Assembly: GCA_963846925.1 (NCBI GenBank) | Contig: CAWJXW010000016.1 | Coordinates: 441,813-505,812 of the forward strand | Direction: 5' to 3' | Length of the DNA: 64,000 nucleotides | From: JAQBQB01 sp963846925 | GTDB taxonomy: Bacteria; Gemmatimonadota; Gemmatimonadetes; Gemmatimonadales; Gemmatimonadaceae | Part shown: positions 8,620-19,101 of the stretch, piece by piece | Layout: each line of letters starts with the position of its first letter | Position numbering within the stretch: the stretch's first letter is position 1 | Notes under the pieces: model-generated | The model's database searches: none | The model's input: the letters and a program-made list of their open reading frames with translations, nothing else | Told to the model about the DNA's origin: nothing | Program-made: the position numbers and the translations under genes

Positions 8620-10263
8620 ATGCAAGGTCAGCTCCCGACTCGCGCGGAGCGATTCGCGGCGCTCGGCGCCCCGGGGCGAGAGTTCGACCTGCTCGTGATC
8701 GGCGGCGGAATCACGGGATGCGGGATCGCACGCGAGGCGGCCGCGCGCGGACTGACGGTCGCCCTCGTCGAGAAGAGCGATTTCGCGAGCGGCACGTCGA
8801 GCCGCTCGTCGCGCCTCATCCACGGCGGCGTGCGCTATCTCGAGCACGGACAGATCCGCCTCGTGTTCGAGTCGAGCGCCGAGCGGCGGCGGCTGCTCCA
8901 CCTCGCACCGCACCTCGTGCGGCCGCTCGCGTTCACGTGGCCGGTGTACGCCGGCGCGCGAATTCCCCGCTGGAAGCTCGTCCTCGGACTCACCGCATAC
9001 GACGCCTTGGCGTTGTTTCGCAACGTGCGGCGCCACCGCCGGCTGAGCGCGCGCGGCGTGCTCGCGCGCGAGCCCGGCCTCGCGCCGGCCGGACTGCGCG
9101 GCGGCGCCCTCTACTTCGACGCCGCCACCGACGACGCGCGCCTCACGCTCGCCAACGCGATCGGCGCGGCGGAAATGGGAGCGGTCGTCCTGAACCACGC
9201 GACGGTGCGTTCGCTCGTCGCGCACGACGCTCGCGTCTCGGGCGCCCAGGTCCAAGACGAGCTGACCGGGAACAGCATCAACGTGCGCGCCGCCGTCGTC
9301 GTCAACGCGACTGGACCGTGGAGCGACACCGTCCGCGCGCTCGACTCGTCCGCGCGATCCGCCGCGTCACGCAAGGCGGTGCGCGGGAGCAAAGGCACCC
9401 ACATCGCCATTCGACGCGAGCGCGTGGGCAATCACGACGCTCTCACGTTGCTCTCGCCGATGGATGGACGCGTGATGTTCGTGCTTCCCGCTGGGGCGTT
9501 CGCGATCGTCGGCACGACGGACACGTTCACCACCGCGTCGCCGGACGACGTTCGGGCGACGGCCGATGACGTGTCGTACCTGTTGGCGACCGCCAACCGA
9601 TTTTTTCCCGCCGCGAACCTCACGGCGGACGACGTCGTCGCCGCCTGGGCCGGCATTCGACCGCTGCTCCCGTCCGCGGGCGATACGCCCGGCGCGGCGT
9701 CCCGCGAACACGCGGTAGCCGTCAGCGGCGCGGGTCTCGTTTCGATCAGCGGCGGGAAGCTGACGACGTACCGAGTCATGGCCGCCGACGTCCTGCGAGT
9801 CGTCCGCCGCGCGCTCGGACGTCCGCTCGCCGACGGAAATCGGGAGGGTTCGCCGCTGCCGGGCGGCGACATCGGTTCGTACGACGCGCTCCTGGCCGAG
9901 ATCTCCCGCGAGACACGTGACGGGCCGTTGGCCGCGCACCTCGCGCGGTCCTACGGCAGCCGCTGGCGGCAGGTCTGGAGCGAGATCTCGTCGGACGGCG
10001 GCGACGCGATTTTGACCGATGGCCTGCCGTATACCGCGGGCGAGCTTCGCTACTGCGCGCGGAGTGAAATGGCCTGCACGCTCGGCGATCTCCTCATCCG
10101 CCGAACGAAGCTCGCGTTCGAAACACGCGACCACGGCACGTCGATCGCCCACCGCGCCGCGGCGGCCGTGGCCGGGGTGTTGGGCTGGGACGAGCGCGCG
10201 AGAAGCGCTTCGGTGGCCGCCTATGCCAGCGAAGTGCAACGAATCTTTTCAATCGACTCCTGA
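8620..10263 (+). CDS. glpD: Aerobic glycerol-3-phosphate dehydrogenase
   Basis: The 547-aa flavoprotein carries the dinucleotide-binding motif LLVIGGGITGCGIAREAA and the GlpA/GlpD FAD signature SGTSSRSSRLIHGGVRYLE. The glycine-rich FAD motif SGGKLTTYR and the helical C-terminal DAO_C domain follow. It oxidises sn-glycerol-3-phosphate to dihydroxyacetone phosphate at the inner face of the membrane and feeds the quinone pool. The ATG at 8620 gives the usual short N-terminal leader before the FAD fold. It diverges from fadI, so fatty acid and glycerol parts of lipid breakdown sit back to back. No other glp gene is nearby. Confidence 0.94.
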   Translation: MQGQLPTRAERFAALGAPGREFDLLVIGGGITGCGIAREAAARGLTVALVEKSDFASGTSSRSSRLIHGGVRYLEHGQIRLVFESSAERRRLLHLAPHLVRPLAFTWPVYAGARIPRWKLVLGLTAYDALALFRNVRRHRRLSARGVLAREPGLAPAGLRGGALYFDAATDDARLTLANAIGAAEMGAVVLNHATVRSLVAHDARVSGAQVQDELTGNSINVRAAVVVNATGPWSDTVRALDSSARSAASRKAVRGSKGTHIAIRRERVGNHDALTLLSPMDGRVMFVLPAGAFAIVGTTDTFTTASPDDVRATADDVSYLLATANRFFPAANLTADDVVAAWAGIRPLLPSAGDTPGAASREHAVAVSGAGLVSISGGKLTTYRVMAADVLRVVRRALGRPLADGNREGSPLPGGDIGSYDALLAEISRETRDGPLAAHLARSYGSRWRQVWSEISSDGGDAILTDGLPYTAGELRYCARSEMACTLGDLLIRRTKLAFETRDHGTSIAHRAAAAVAGVLGWDERARSASVAAYASEVQRIFSIDS

Positions 10264-10324
10264 GGACGGGTTTTCGCGCGCTCACGGGCGTGCCACGATC
10301 GCGAGATGGAGCCGCTCGGAGAAC

Positions 10325-10369
10325 AAGATTCTTGTCTCTAGACAGAATTCTTGGATAAAGATTCTTGTC
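10325..10369. promoter_or_regulatory. Pair of direct repeats AAGATTCTTGTC, candidate operator
   Basis: The 12-mer AAGATTCTTGTC occurs at 10325-10336 and again at 10358-10369, 33 bp apart (about three helical turns). A related AGAATTCTTG lies between them at 10344-10353. The stretch is AT-rich for this genome and sits in the 248-bp gap between glpD and the lipoprotein gene. Spaced direct repeats upstream of a start are typical of activator sites. Nothing identifies the protein that would bind. Confidence 0.4.
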
Positions 10370-10511
10370 ACCGAGGGACGTCGCCGAGTGGCGCATTTTC
10401 GTTAACGCGTTGCGCCAAAACGCTTTGACGATACGGCATGGACGCTGCTTTAGAGGTCGGCGGCCGCCCACCCGGCTTGCGAGTCAAACCGTCACCTCGG
10501 GACCGAATTCC

Positions 10512-11117
10512 ATGCGCCGTCGCATCCTCCTTCTCACCAGCGCGTTCGTCGCCGCCGTCGCGGCGGCATGCGTGTCGACCGATACGCCCACTTCGCCCGG
10601 CGGGCCGTCGGGAGTCACCGCTCCCACCGACCCCACCGCCGCGAGCGCCAACCTTACCAGCCTCCTCGGCCTTGGTAGCCCGACTGAGATCACGCCGCTC
10701 CTTCGCAAGGCGCCTCTCGCTCAGTCGCTTTCGGCATCCGCGACCGTGGGACCGCTGGGCGGAACTCTGAGCCTGCCGGGCGCGGGGCTTCTCGTCGTCA
10801 TTCCGCCGCTCGCGCTGTCGTCGCGGCAGACGATCACCGTGACGGCCGTGGCGGGGTCGAACGTCGAGTACGAGTTCGCGCCACACGGTCTCAAGTTCAA
10901 CCTGCCGCTCGTCGTGACGCAGAACCTCGCCGCGACGCAAGCCGGCGTGAATGGATTGGTGAATCCCCTCTCGCTGTTCGCGGGCTACTTCCCCGACTCG
11001 ACCAAGCCGACGTCGATCACGGAATCACTGAACGTCAACGTCAACCTGCTGAACCAGGTCGCGACGTTCACGGTCTGGCACTTCTCGGGGTACATCCTGG
11101 CGAGCGGACGAGAGTAG
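10512..11117 (+). CDS. Lipoprotein with ZU5-like beta domain
   Basis: The 201-aa precursor begins MRRRILLLTSAFVAAVAAAC, a signal ending in a lipobox-like AAAC, so C20 is the probable lipidated residue. A Pro/Thr/Ser linker follows. Then comes a domain with GGTLSLPGAGLLVVIPPLAL and a stretch around EYEFAPHGLKFNLPLVVTQN, which resembles the ZU5 fold found in bacterial surface proteins. It ends with FTVWHFSGYILASGRE. ATG at 10512 was chosen over the longer frame because it starts the signal peptide. The role is unknown. It precedes the TPR gene by 25 bp. Confidence 0.75.
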   Translation: MRRRILLLTSAFVAAVAAACVSTDTPTSPGGPSGVTAPTDPTAASANLTSLLGLGSPTEITPLLRKAPLAQSLSASATVGPLGGTLSLPGAGLLVVIPPLALSSRQTITVTAVAGSNVEYEFAPHGLKFNLPLVVTQNLAATQAGVNGLVNPLSLFAGYFPDSTKPTSITESLNVNVNLLNQVATFTVWHFSGYILASGRE

Positions 11118-11142
11118 TCGACTCCGATGCTCTCGGCGAACG

Positions 11143-12201
11143 ATGAACCTGGAGCCGATCCGCGGTCATTCGGGGCAAGCCGCCGAGGAGGCGAGACGCC
11201 TTACTGAACTGGCCCGCGCCGCGGGACTGGGGGATTGTCCCGACGACGCGGTCCGGCATCACCAGGACGCGCTCTCCCTCCTCGGCGCGCGCGAGGCGAC
11301 ACCTCTCGTCGCCGACGTTCTCCGGTGGCAGGGGACGGTGCATCGCGACCGCGGGAACGCGACCGACGCCAGGCCGCTCTATCAGCGAAGTCTCACACTC
11401 TCCCGCGAGCTGAATTACTCGGCCGGCGTCGCGCACGCGCTCAATTGTCTCGGCATTCTCGCGCTGAACGCGGGCGACCTCTCGGTCGCCGACGACCTTT
11501 TCACGCAGGCGCTCACGGCAACCGAATCGTGCAGCGAGCCGCGCCTGGTCGGCATGATTCAGCAGAATCTCGGCGTGATGGCCGACATTCGCGGCAATCC
11601 CGCGGCGGCGATGGCGCACTATCGGGCGGCGCTTCGCACGTTCGAGGCGCAGAACGATCAGCAGCAGGTGTGTTGGGTGTTGAACAATCTCGGCATCATC
11701 CACGCGAAGGACGGTCGCCACGCGGAGGCGCGCAGGGCATACGACCGTGCCCTCGACATCGCGAAGGAGCGCGGCGAAATGCTCTTCGAGGGAATCATCG
11801 AGGGGAATCTGGCCGAGCTGGAGTTGATCAGCGGCAACGTCGCCGCCGCCCGCCCAGCGATCGACAGAGCCCTCGAGATCGCCGAGCGCCGGAGCGACAG
11901 GTCGCGATGCGCCATCGCCCTCAAACTTCTCGGGGCCGCCCACCGCATGAGCGGTAACCTGCCAGAGGCGGAAGAGGCTCTCGGCAAGGCCGCACGCCTG
12001 GCAGCGGTATCCGGCGACGCGCTGACGAGCGCTGAAATCCGTTTTCAGCTCGCCTGCACGCTGGCGGCCGGGGGCCGCCGAACAAGTGCCGAAGAGACTT
12101 GGACCCGGTCTTTGCTCGCCTTTGAGCGGATCGGTGCCCGCCAGTGGGCAGCCAGGGTAAGGGCACGATTAACCGGCGGGGAGAACGGACGATACTTCTA
12201 G
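11143..12201 (+). CDS. Tetratricopeptide repeat protein
   Basis: The 352-aa soluble protein consists of about seven degenerate 40-residue TPR units. Examples are RPLYQRSLTLSRELNYSAGV, AMAHYRAALRTFEAQNDQQQ, ARRAYDRALDIAKERGEM and ARPAIDRALEIAERRSDRSR. It has no signal peptide, membrane segment or enzymatic domain. TPR arrays of this type bind protein partners. Its neighbour 45 bp downstream is a sigma-54 activator lacking its own sensory domain, followed by a TPR-HD-GYP protein, so this protein is a candidate input or scaffold for that regulator. That link is inferred from gene order only. Confidence 0.85.
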   Translation: MNLEPIRGHSGQAAEEARRLTELARAAGLGDCPDDAVRHHQDALSLLGAREATPLVADVLRWQGTVHRDRGNATDARPLYQRSLTLSRELNYSAGVAHALNCLGILALNAGDLSVADDLFTQALTATESCSEPRLVGMIQQNLGVMADIRGNPAAAMAHYRAALRTFEAQNDQQQVCWVLNNLGIIHAKDGRHAEARRAYDRALDIAKERGEMLFEGIIEGNLAELELISGNVAAARPAIDRALEIAERRSDRSRCAIALKLLGAAHRMSGNLPEAEEALGKAARLAAVSGDALTSAEIRFQLACTLAAGGRRTSAEETWTRSLLAFERIGARQWAARVRARLTGGENGRYF

Positions 12202-12246
12202 GGCCAAGCCTCATCCGCTAACCCCTACTCCCGCCAGAGGTTCCGG

Positions 12247-13272
12247 TTGCTCCACGGTGAAGATCGCACGACCGACTCGTCGGATCGCGCGCGCGCCTTC
12301 GGGTTTCAGAACATCGTGGGCGCCAGCCCGCTGCTTCGCGAAGCGATCAGCCTCGCGATGCAGGTGGCCGGAACGCGTCGCACCACGGTGCTGCTGATCG
12401 GCGAGACGGGAACGGGCAAGGAGCTGTTTGCCCGCGGCGTCCACTACGCGAGCGCCGCGGCCGACGAGCCGTTCGTCGCGATCAATTGCGCGGCGATTCC
12501 CGAGTCGCTTCTCGAGTCGGAGTTGTTCGGGCACGAGCGCGGCGCGTTCACCGGAGCGCACGCACGTAAACAAGGCCTCCTCGAGCTCGCGGGGTCGGGG
12601 ACGTTGTTCCTCGACGAAGTCCACCACTTGCCGCGCATGCTTCAGCCGAAGCTCCTGCGCGCGCTGGAGTCGCGCCAGGTGCGACGCCTCGGCGGCTCCG
12701 AGGAGATCGCGATCGAATGCCGGATCGTCGCGGCGGCGGGTCCGCTTCTCGAGCAAGTCGTCGCCAGCGGCGAGTTTCGCGAGGACCTGTACTACCGCCT
12801 CAACGTCTTCTCGATCACGCTGCCGGCGCTCCGCGACCGGCTCGAGGACATCGAGGTCATCGCGCGTCATTTTCTCGCGCACGAAACGCGGGAGCACGGA
12901 CAGTCCAAGGCGTTCTCGGCGGACGCGTGCGCCGCGCTTCGCGTGCATCGGTGGCCCGGGAACGTGCGCGAGCTCAAGAACGTCGTCGAGCGCGCGGCGA
13001 TCCTGAGCGGCGACTCGTCAATCGTACGGGCCGAGCATTTGATGATTCAGCGGCGCGCGGCGAAACAGAGCGCGCCTGACGCGGTCGGCGAGATCAAGAT
13101 TCCGAGCACGGGCAAACTGCTCGACGAGATCGTCGCCGAGGCGGTCACGCTCACGCTCAAGATCACGAACGGGAATCAGGCGGCGGCGGCGCGTTTGCTC
13201 GGCATCTCGCGGCCGACGCTGGCGAAGAAGATGACCCGTCCTCCAGCGCCTTCGCGCGCCTCGGTGGCGTGA
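12247..13272 (+). CDS. Sigma-54-dependent transcriptional activator without receiver domain
   Basis: The 341-aa protein is an AAA+ bacterial enhancer-binding protein. Walker A is GETGTGKE (52-59), the sigma-54-contacting GAFTGA is at 99-104, Walker B is GTLFLDEV (118-125), and RWPGNVREL follows. The C-terminus carries a Fis-type helix-turn-helix at about 311-330 (NQAAAARLLGISRPTLAKKM). Only about 22 residues precede the AAA+ domain, so there is no response-regulator or GAF input, and control must come from a partner, abundance or accessory proteins. The start is a TTG at 12247. It overlaps the next gene by 4 nt (GTGA). Confidence 0.92.
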   Translation: MLHGEDRTTDSSDRARAFGFQNIVGASPLLREAISLAMQVAGTRRTTVLLIGETGTGKELFARGVHYASAAADEPFVAINCAAIPESLLESELFGHERGAFTGAHARKQGLLELAGSGTLFLDEVHHLPRMLQPKLLRALESRQVRRLGGSEEIAIECRIVAAAGPLLEQVVASGEFREDLYYRLNVFSITLPALRDRLEDIEVIARHFLAHETREHGQSKAFSADACAALRVHRWPGNVRELKNVVERAAILSGDSSIVRAEHLMIQRRAAKQSAPDAVGEIKIPSTGKLLDEIVAEAVTLTLKITNGNQAAAARLLGISRPTLAKKMTRPPAPSRASVA

Positions 13273-14940
13273 GCGGACAGAACGCGTTTCCCCTGCCTCT
13301 CAGCGGCGCGGCGGCGCATCTCGTCGCCGAAGCCGAAGCCGCCGAGCGCGCGGGGAATCGCGAGCTTGCGCGGATTCAGTACGAACGCGCGTTGCGCCTG
13401 CTACGTGAAAGCCGCGCGGCGTCGACGATCCTGCGGCGCATCGCCCGATCGCATTGCGACGACGGCCACCTGGACGTGGCGCTGGACTGCCTCGACGCCG
13501 CGCTGGGCTCGGCCGAGGCGCACGGTGCGCTGTCGGACATCGCGCACACGAAGAACCTCGCCGGCAACATCCTGCTGACCCGCGGCGACTACGCCGCCGC
13601 CGAGCCGATGTACGCGCGCGCGCTCTCGCTCGCGGTCGAGACCGGAGAGCGCCAGCTCGAGGCGATGGTGGCGCAGAACCTCGGTGTGATCGCCAGCATG
13701 CGCGGCGACCATGCCCGCCGCGCTCGAGCATTACGCGTCGAGCCTCGTGATCTACCGGACGCTCGGCATGCAGCGCCAGGTCGGCCACGCGCTCAACAAC
13801 ATGGCGCTCGTCTACACGCATCTCGGCCGCCTCGACGAGGCGCAGGCGGCGTACGACGAAGCCATCGTTCTCTGCCGTGCCGCCGGCGACGTGCCGCACC
13901 GGCTGCTCGCGCTGACGAACGCCGCGCGCCTGCACCTCGTCCGCGGCGACGTCGATGCCGCGGAGGCGCTGTGCCAATCGGTTCTGCCCGAGGCCACCGA
14001 GGCCGGCGACGAACGCGCTCTCGGCGAGACGTTCAAGCACCTGGGCGTCATCGCGCGCGCGCGCGGCGACTACGACGGCGCCGAGCGCCATCTCACCGCG
14101 GCGTACGACAACGCGATGAGCCGCGAGGACCTGCTGCTCGCGGGAGAAACGGCGACGCGAGCAGGCCGAGTTGTTCGAGCTGATGAACAAGAATCGTGAG
14201 ACGCTGCAGGCGCTCACGCAGTCGCACCGTCTGTTCACCAAGCTCGAGTCGCAGCGCAACCTGGCCGAGCTACAGGAGCAAGTCGGGCGCCTCGAGGAGC
14301 GGTTCTACCTCGTCGTCGCCCGGTGGGCGGGATCGATCGAATCGAAGGACGCCTACACGCGCGGACACTGCGAACGCGTCGCGGACTACGCGTGCGCGCT
14401 GGCTCGGGACATCGGCTTCGACGAGATGACGATGTTCTGGTTCCGCATCGGCGCACTGCTGCACGACGTCGGCAAGATCGTCGTGCCGACGGAGATCCTG
14501 AACAAGCCCGGCCGGCTGACGACCCGACGAGCGAATGGTCATGGAGCGGCACGCCGCGGCCGGGGCGGAGCTTCTGGCGGACATCGAATTTCCGTGGGAC
14601 ATCCTGCCGATGGTCCGCAACCACCACGAGCGGTGGGACGGCGACGGATACCCGGATCGTCTCGCGGGAGAAGGCATCGCGCTCGCGGCTCGTGTCGTGT
14701 GCGTCGCCGACGTGTTCGACGCGCTGACGACGGACCGCCCCTATCGCCGCGGATTCTCGCGCGCCGACGCGCTGGCGATGATGAACAACGACCGCGGAAA
14801 GATCTTCGACCCGTACCTGCTCGCGCAGGTTCAACCGCCTCGTCACCGAGACGACGGTGCTCAACCAGCGTCGTCGTCGCGGTCGTGAATCGTTCGGAGC
14901 TCGACGACGAGGAGCTGGCGCACCATCGTCGGCAGCCTGA
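13269..14940 (+). CDS. TPR-HD-GYP protein, likely cyclic-di-nucleotide phosphodiesterase (four frameshifts)
   Basis: Conceptually one protein spread over several frames: N-terminal TPR units (13269-14160), a coiled linker containing LFTKLESQRNLAELQEQVG, then an HD-GYP domain with GALLHDVGKIVVP and NHHERWDGDGYPDRL. HD-GYP proteins hydrolyse c-di-GMP or related signals. Frame changes occur near 13710, 14165, 14522 and 14826. Each is repaired by removing one base; for example DMPAALEHY and RLTPDERMVMERH are then restored. That points to sequencing insertions rather than decay. With all four repaired the stop is at 14938-14940; without the last repair it is at 14888. The 3' end overlaps convergent greA. 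The start is GTG, coupled to the sigma-54 activator. Confidence 0.75.
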
Positions 14941-15343
14941 GGTAGGCCACCTCGCCGACCGTCTTGCCGAGCAGCGCGCGTCCGATCGGCGACGACATGG
15001 TGACGTGCCCCTCTTCGAAGTCGATCGCGTCGCCGAACACGAGATAGTACGTCTCGCGGCCGCCGGCCTTCTGATCCTCGAGCACGACCCTCGATCCGAG
15101 GCCGACGCGGTCACCAGGAATCTGCGACGGGTCGATCGAGGATAGCTTGCTCAGTCGCTCGCGGAGTTGGCCGAGTCGCGCCTGCACGAACTGTTGCCGC
15201 TCGAGCGCGGCCTTGTACTCGCTGTTCTCCCGGAGGTCGCCGAGCTCGACGGCTTTGCGAATCTCCTGCGGCAGCGTGACGTTGAGCTCGTATTGCAGCC
15301 GTTCCGCTTCCGCGGCGAGTTTTTGCTTCAGCGCTTCGATCAT
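14861..15343 (-). CDS. greA: Transcription elongation factor GreA
   Basis: The 160-aa protein has the family layout. An N-terminal antiparallel coiled coil carries the acidic tip motif GDLRENSEYKAALERQ, and a C-terminal FKBP-like domain ends in ISSPIGRALLG-type sequence (here MSSPIGRALLGKTVGEV). GreA binds the RNA polymerase secondary channel and stimulates cleavage of backtracked transcripts. Length matches the usual 158 aa. The acidic C-terminal tail (HDRDDDAG) overlaps the end of the convergent HD-GYP gene. Confidence 0.95.
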   Translation of the reverse strand: MIEALKQKLAAEAERLQYELNVTLPQEIRKAVELGDLRENSEYKAALERQQFVQARLGQLRERLSKLSSIDPSQIPGDRVGLGSRVVLEDQKAGGRETYYLVFGDAIDFEEGHVTMSSPIGRALLGKTVGEVAYLRLPTMVRQLLVVELRTIHDRDDDAG

Positions 15344-15382
15344 ATTCGCCGGGTCGCGAGCGTATTGGGCCAGGGAAAACTT

Positions 15383-15410
15383 GCGCGCCCGGCCGACAGG
15401 CCGGGCGCGC
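15383..15410 (-). terminator. Strong GC hairpin with T-run on the minus strand
   Basis: A perfect 12-bp inverted repeat GCGCGCCCGGCC-GACA-GGCCGGGCGCGC lies 15 bp beyond the stop of the deoxyhypusine-synthase-like gene. Read on the minus strand it is followed by AAGTTTTCCC, a short T-run, so it looks like a Rho-independent terminator for the 17.6-15.4 kb operon. It also isolates greA. Confidence 0.7.
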
Positions 15411-15425
15411 GGTCACCTTCCCAAG

Positions 15426-16649
<1,224 letters not shown>

Positions 16650-16653
16650 GTCG

Positions 16654-17598
16654 TCAGCGTCCGTTTTGGGCTTCCCACGCCTGGATCACGGCGCGTGCGG
16701 CTTCGCGAGGGTCGTCCGTGAGCAAAATCAAATCCAGGTCTCCCGGTGAGATCTTCGCCTCGCCGAGCACGCGCGATTGAATCCAGCGGATCAGTCCGGC
16801 CCAGTAGTGCCGGCCGAACATCACGACGGGGAACTGGTAGATCTTGCCCGTCTGGATCAGCGTGAGCGCCTCGAACGCTTCGTCGAGCGTGCCGTAGCCG
16901 CCCGGAAAGATGATGAACGCGTTCGAGTATTTGATGAACATCGTCTTCCGCACGAAGAAGTAGCGGAAATTGACGAGCGTATCGAGGTACGGGTTCGCGC
17001 CCTGCTCGAAGGGCAGCTCGATGTTGCAGCCGATCGACGTGCCGCCGCCCATCTTCGCGCCCTTGTTCGCGGCCTCCATGATCCCCGGGCCCGCGCCGGT
17101 GATGATGGCGAATCCGGCCTCGGCGAGAAGACGCGCGACCTCCTGCGCCGCCTGGTACTGCGGATCGTCAGGATGCGTGCGCGCCGACCCGAAGATCGCC
17201 ACGCCCCTCTGTACGTGCGCGAGGTTGTCGAACCCCTCGATGAACTCGCCCATGATGCGCATCACGCGCCAGGGATCGGTGCGCGTGAAGTCCTCGCGGC
17301 TGCTTCCCGATTGCAACAGCTTTTCGTCTTCGGTGACGGGCGGCATGTAGCTGCGAATCGCGTCGTCGACGATCCGCGGCGGCGTGGTCGGCCCGCCGGG
17401 CGTTCGTTCGGACGGCGGCGTCCGCCCCGCCGCGCGGTGCCCCGCTTCCGTCCGCTCCCGATATCCCTCCTGCGCGCCTCTGGAAGCTTCGGCGAGGAGC
17501 TCGGGGCTGGCCTTGTTGCCGCCGGCCGTCCGCATCGCCTTCGGCTTTTCGGGGCGCGGAGCCTTCGCCTTGACGGCGCGTGATTTTCGGTCTGGCAT
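16654..17598 (-). CDS. LOG-family protein (TIGR00730 Rossmann fold, nucleotide 5'-monophosphate ribohydrolase type)
   Basis: The 314-aa protein has a Lys/Pro/Thr-rich N-terminal tail of about 105 residues and then a LOG (formerly 'lysine decarboxylase') domain. Signature motifs are AIFGSART, TGAGPGIMEAANKGA and FPGGYGTLDEAFE (about 232-243). Characterised relatives cleave cytokinin riboside monophosphates or other nucleoside 5'-monophosphates, and none is a decarboxylase. Cytoplasmic. It is the promoter-proximal gene of a two-gene operon with the deoxyhypusine-synthase homologue. The long basic tail is unlike short LOG proteins and might bind nucleic acid, but this is a guess. Confidence 0.88.
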   Translation of the reverse strand: MPDRKSRAVKAKAPRPEKPKAMRTAGGNKASPELLAEASRGAQEGYRERTEAGHRAAGRTPPSERTPGGPTTPPRIVDDAIRSYMPPVTEDEKLLQSGSSREDFTRTDPWRVMRIMGEFIEGFDNLAHVQRGVAIFGSARTHPDDPQYQAAQEVARLLAEAGFAIITGAGPGIMEAANKGAKMGGGTSIGCNIELPFEQGANPYLDTLVNFRYFFVRKTMFIKYSNAFIIFPGGYGTLDEAFEALTLIQTGKIYQFPVVMFGRHYWAGLIRWIQSRVLGEAKISPGDLDLILLTDDPREAARAVIQAWEAQNGR

Positions 17599-17679
17599 GG
17601 CGTTGATCTTATGGGGTTGAGGGAAGAGTTCACAGAGGCGAGCTTCTCTCTCGGGGGGCTTCCCTCTTCCCGATGCACA

Positions 17680-19101
17680 GTGTCAGTCGTCATTCTCCTT
17701 GCCGATGGTGCGCGTCCGGATACGCTCGCGGCCGCGCTCGATTCGGGCGCGCTGCCGGCGCTCGCCCGTCTCCGCGCCGAAGGTGGCCTCCACACGGTCA
17801 CGTCGTGCTTCCCGTCGGTCACCGGGCCGGCCTACGCTCCGTTTCTCATGGGCCGCTTCCCCGGGCCGGTGGGCTTGCCCGGGCTCCGGTGGTTCGACCG
17901 CGACCGCACCGCCTGCACGTTCCCCGACTACTCGCGCAGCTACGTCGGCTATCAAATGAGTGCGGTGAACCGCGACGTCGACGCATCCGCCCCGACGATC
18001 TTCGAGCTCGCGGGCACCAGCATCGGAGCGCTCAGCGTGATCACACGCGGTTTGCCGCCTCGCCAGCGCATCGGGTCGATCACGCCGCGCTCGGCGCTGC
18101 GTGCCGCGCGCACTCATTTCTCGGGCGACCTCGCCGGATGGCTCGAGATCGACCGCATCGCCGCCGATCAGTTCGCGCGCCGCGTCCGAGTCGAGCAACC
18201 CGAGTTCGCGTTCGGCGCGCTCACCGGAGTCGACAAGGTCTCCCACGCCCGCGGGCAAGGTTCGCCTCTGACGATCGACGCCCTCCGCATCGTCGACCAG
18301 ACGGCGGCTCGGATTCGCGACGACGCCGAGCGGAGCGCCCGCTGGGACGACATGCACCTGTGGATCGTGAGCGATCATGGACACTCGCGCGTGACATTCC
18401 ACGAGGATCTGACCGGCGTCATCGAGGACCTCGGCCATCGCACGATGTCGCACCCGTGGGTCGTGACGCTCGGCGCCGAGGTGGCGGTGATGGTGAGCGG
18501 CAACGCCATGGCGCACTTGTATTGCGACGTCCGGTCGCGCACGCGTCCGTCGGTAGCCGAGCCGCGGTGGCGCGCGTTGTGTGACGCGCTGCTCGCGCGG
18601 CCGTCGGTCGATCTCCTCGCCGCGCGCCGCGCCGACCGCGTTGTCGTTCGGTCGGCCGATCGCGGCGACGCGTCGGTGTGGCGGACGGAGAGCGGTTTCC
18701 ACTACGCGCGCGAGTCCGGCGATCCGCTCGGCGTCGGCCGCGACCTGTGCGGGGCATCGGACGAGGATGCCCACGACCTCACGATCGATACCGACTACCC
18801 GGATTCGATCGTGCAGCTGGTGCACCTCGTGCCCTCGACACGATCGGGCGACATCGTGCTCTCGGCGGCGCGCGATTGGGATTTTCGAGCGCGCTACGAG
18901 CCGATTCGGCACGTGAGCTCTCACGGCGCGCTGCACCGGGAGCACATGCTGGTCCCGCTGCTCACGAACCGGCCGTTGGCCGAAACACCGCGGCGCACGG
19001 TGGACGTAATGCCGAGCGCGCTCGCCGCGCTCGGGGCGCCGATGCCGGCGATTCTGGACGGACGCTCGTTCGTGAACGGCCGCACGGTGTTGGCGCGGTG
19101 A
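17680..19101 (+). CDS. Alkaline-phosphatase-superfamily phosphodiesterase/nucleotide pyrophosphatase
   Basis: The protein opens directly into the superfamily fold: VSVVILLADGARPDTL holds the first metal aspartate, and TSCFPSVTGPAYAPF holds the probable Ser/Thr nucleophile region. Later ligands are seen in GVDKVSHARG and IVSDHGHSRV. It is likely a metal-dependent hydrolase of phosphodiesters, nucleotides or phospholipid head groups. I chose the GTG at 17680. An in-frame ATG at 17611 adds 23 residues that resemble no signal peptide. No export signal is seen, so a cytoplasmic location is possible. It overlaps the next gene by 4 nt (GTGA). Confidence 0.85.
   Translation: MSVVILLADGARPDTLAAALDSGALPALARLRAEGGLHTVTSCFPSVTGPAYAPFLMGRFPGPVGLPGLRWFDRDRTACTFPDYSRSYVGYQMSAVNRDVDASAPTIFELAGTSIGALSVITRGLPPRQRIGSITPRSALRAARTHFSGDLAGWLEIDRIAADQFARRVRVEQPEFAFGALTGVDKVSHARGQGSPLTIDALRIVDQTAARIRDDAERSARWDDMHLWIVSDHGHSRVTFHEDLTGVIEDLGHRTMSHPWVVTLGAEVAVMVSGNAMAHLYCDVRSRTRPSVAEPRWRALCDALLARPSVDLLAARRADRVVVRSADRGDASVWRTESGFHYARESGDPLGVGRDLCGASDEDAHDLTIDTDYPDSIVQLVHLVPSTRSGDIVLSAARDWDFRARYEPIRHVSSHGALHREHMLVPLLTNRPLAETPRRTVDVMPSALAALGAPMPAILDGRSFVNGRTVLAR

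Noticed and set aside
13269..14888. True pseudogene status of the TPR-HD-GYP gene
   Set aside because: All motifs are intact and each frame break is repaired by removing one base, in line with error-type insertions seen elsewhere in the window.
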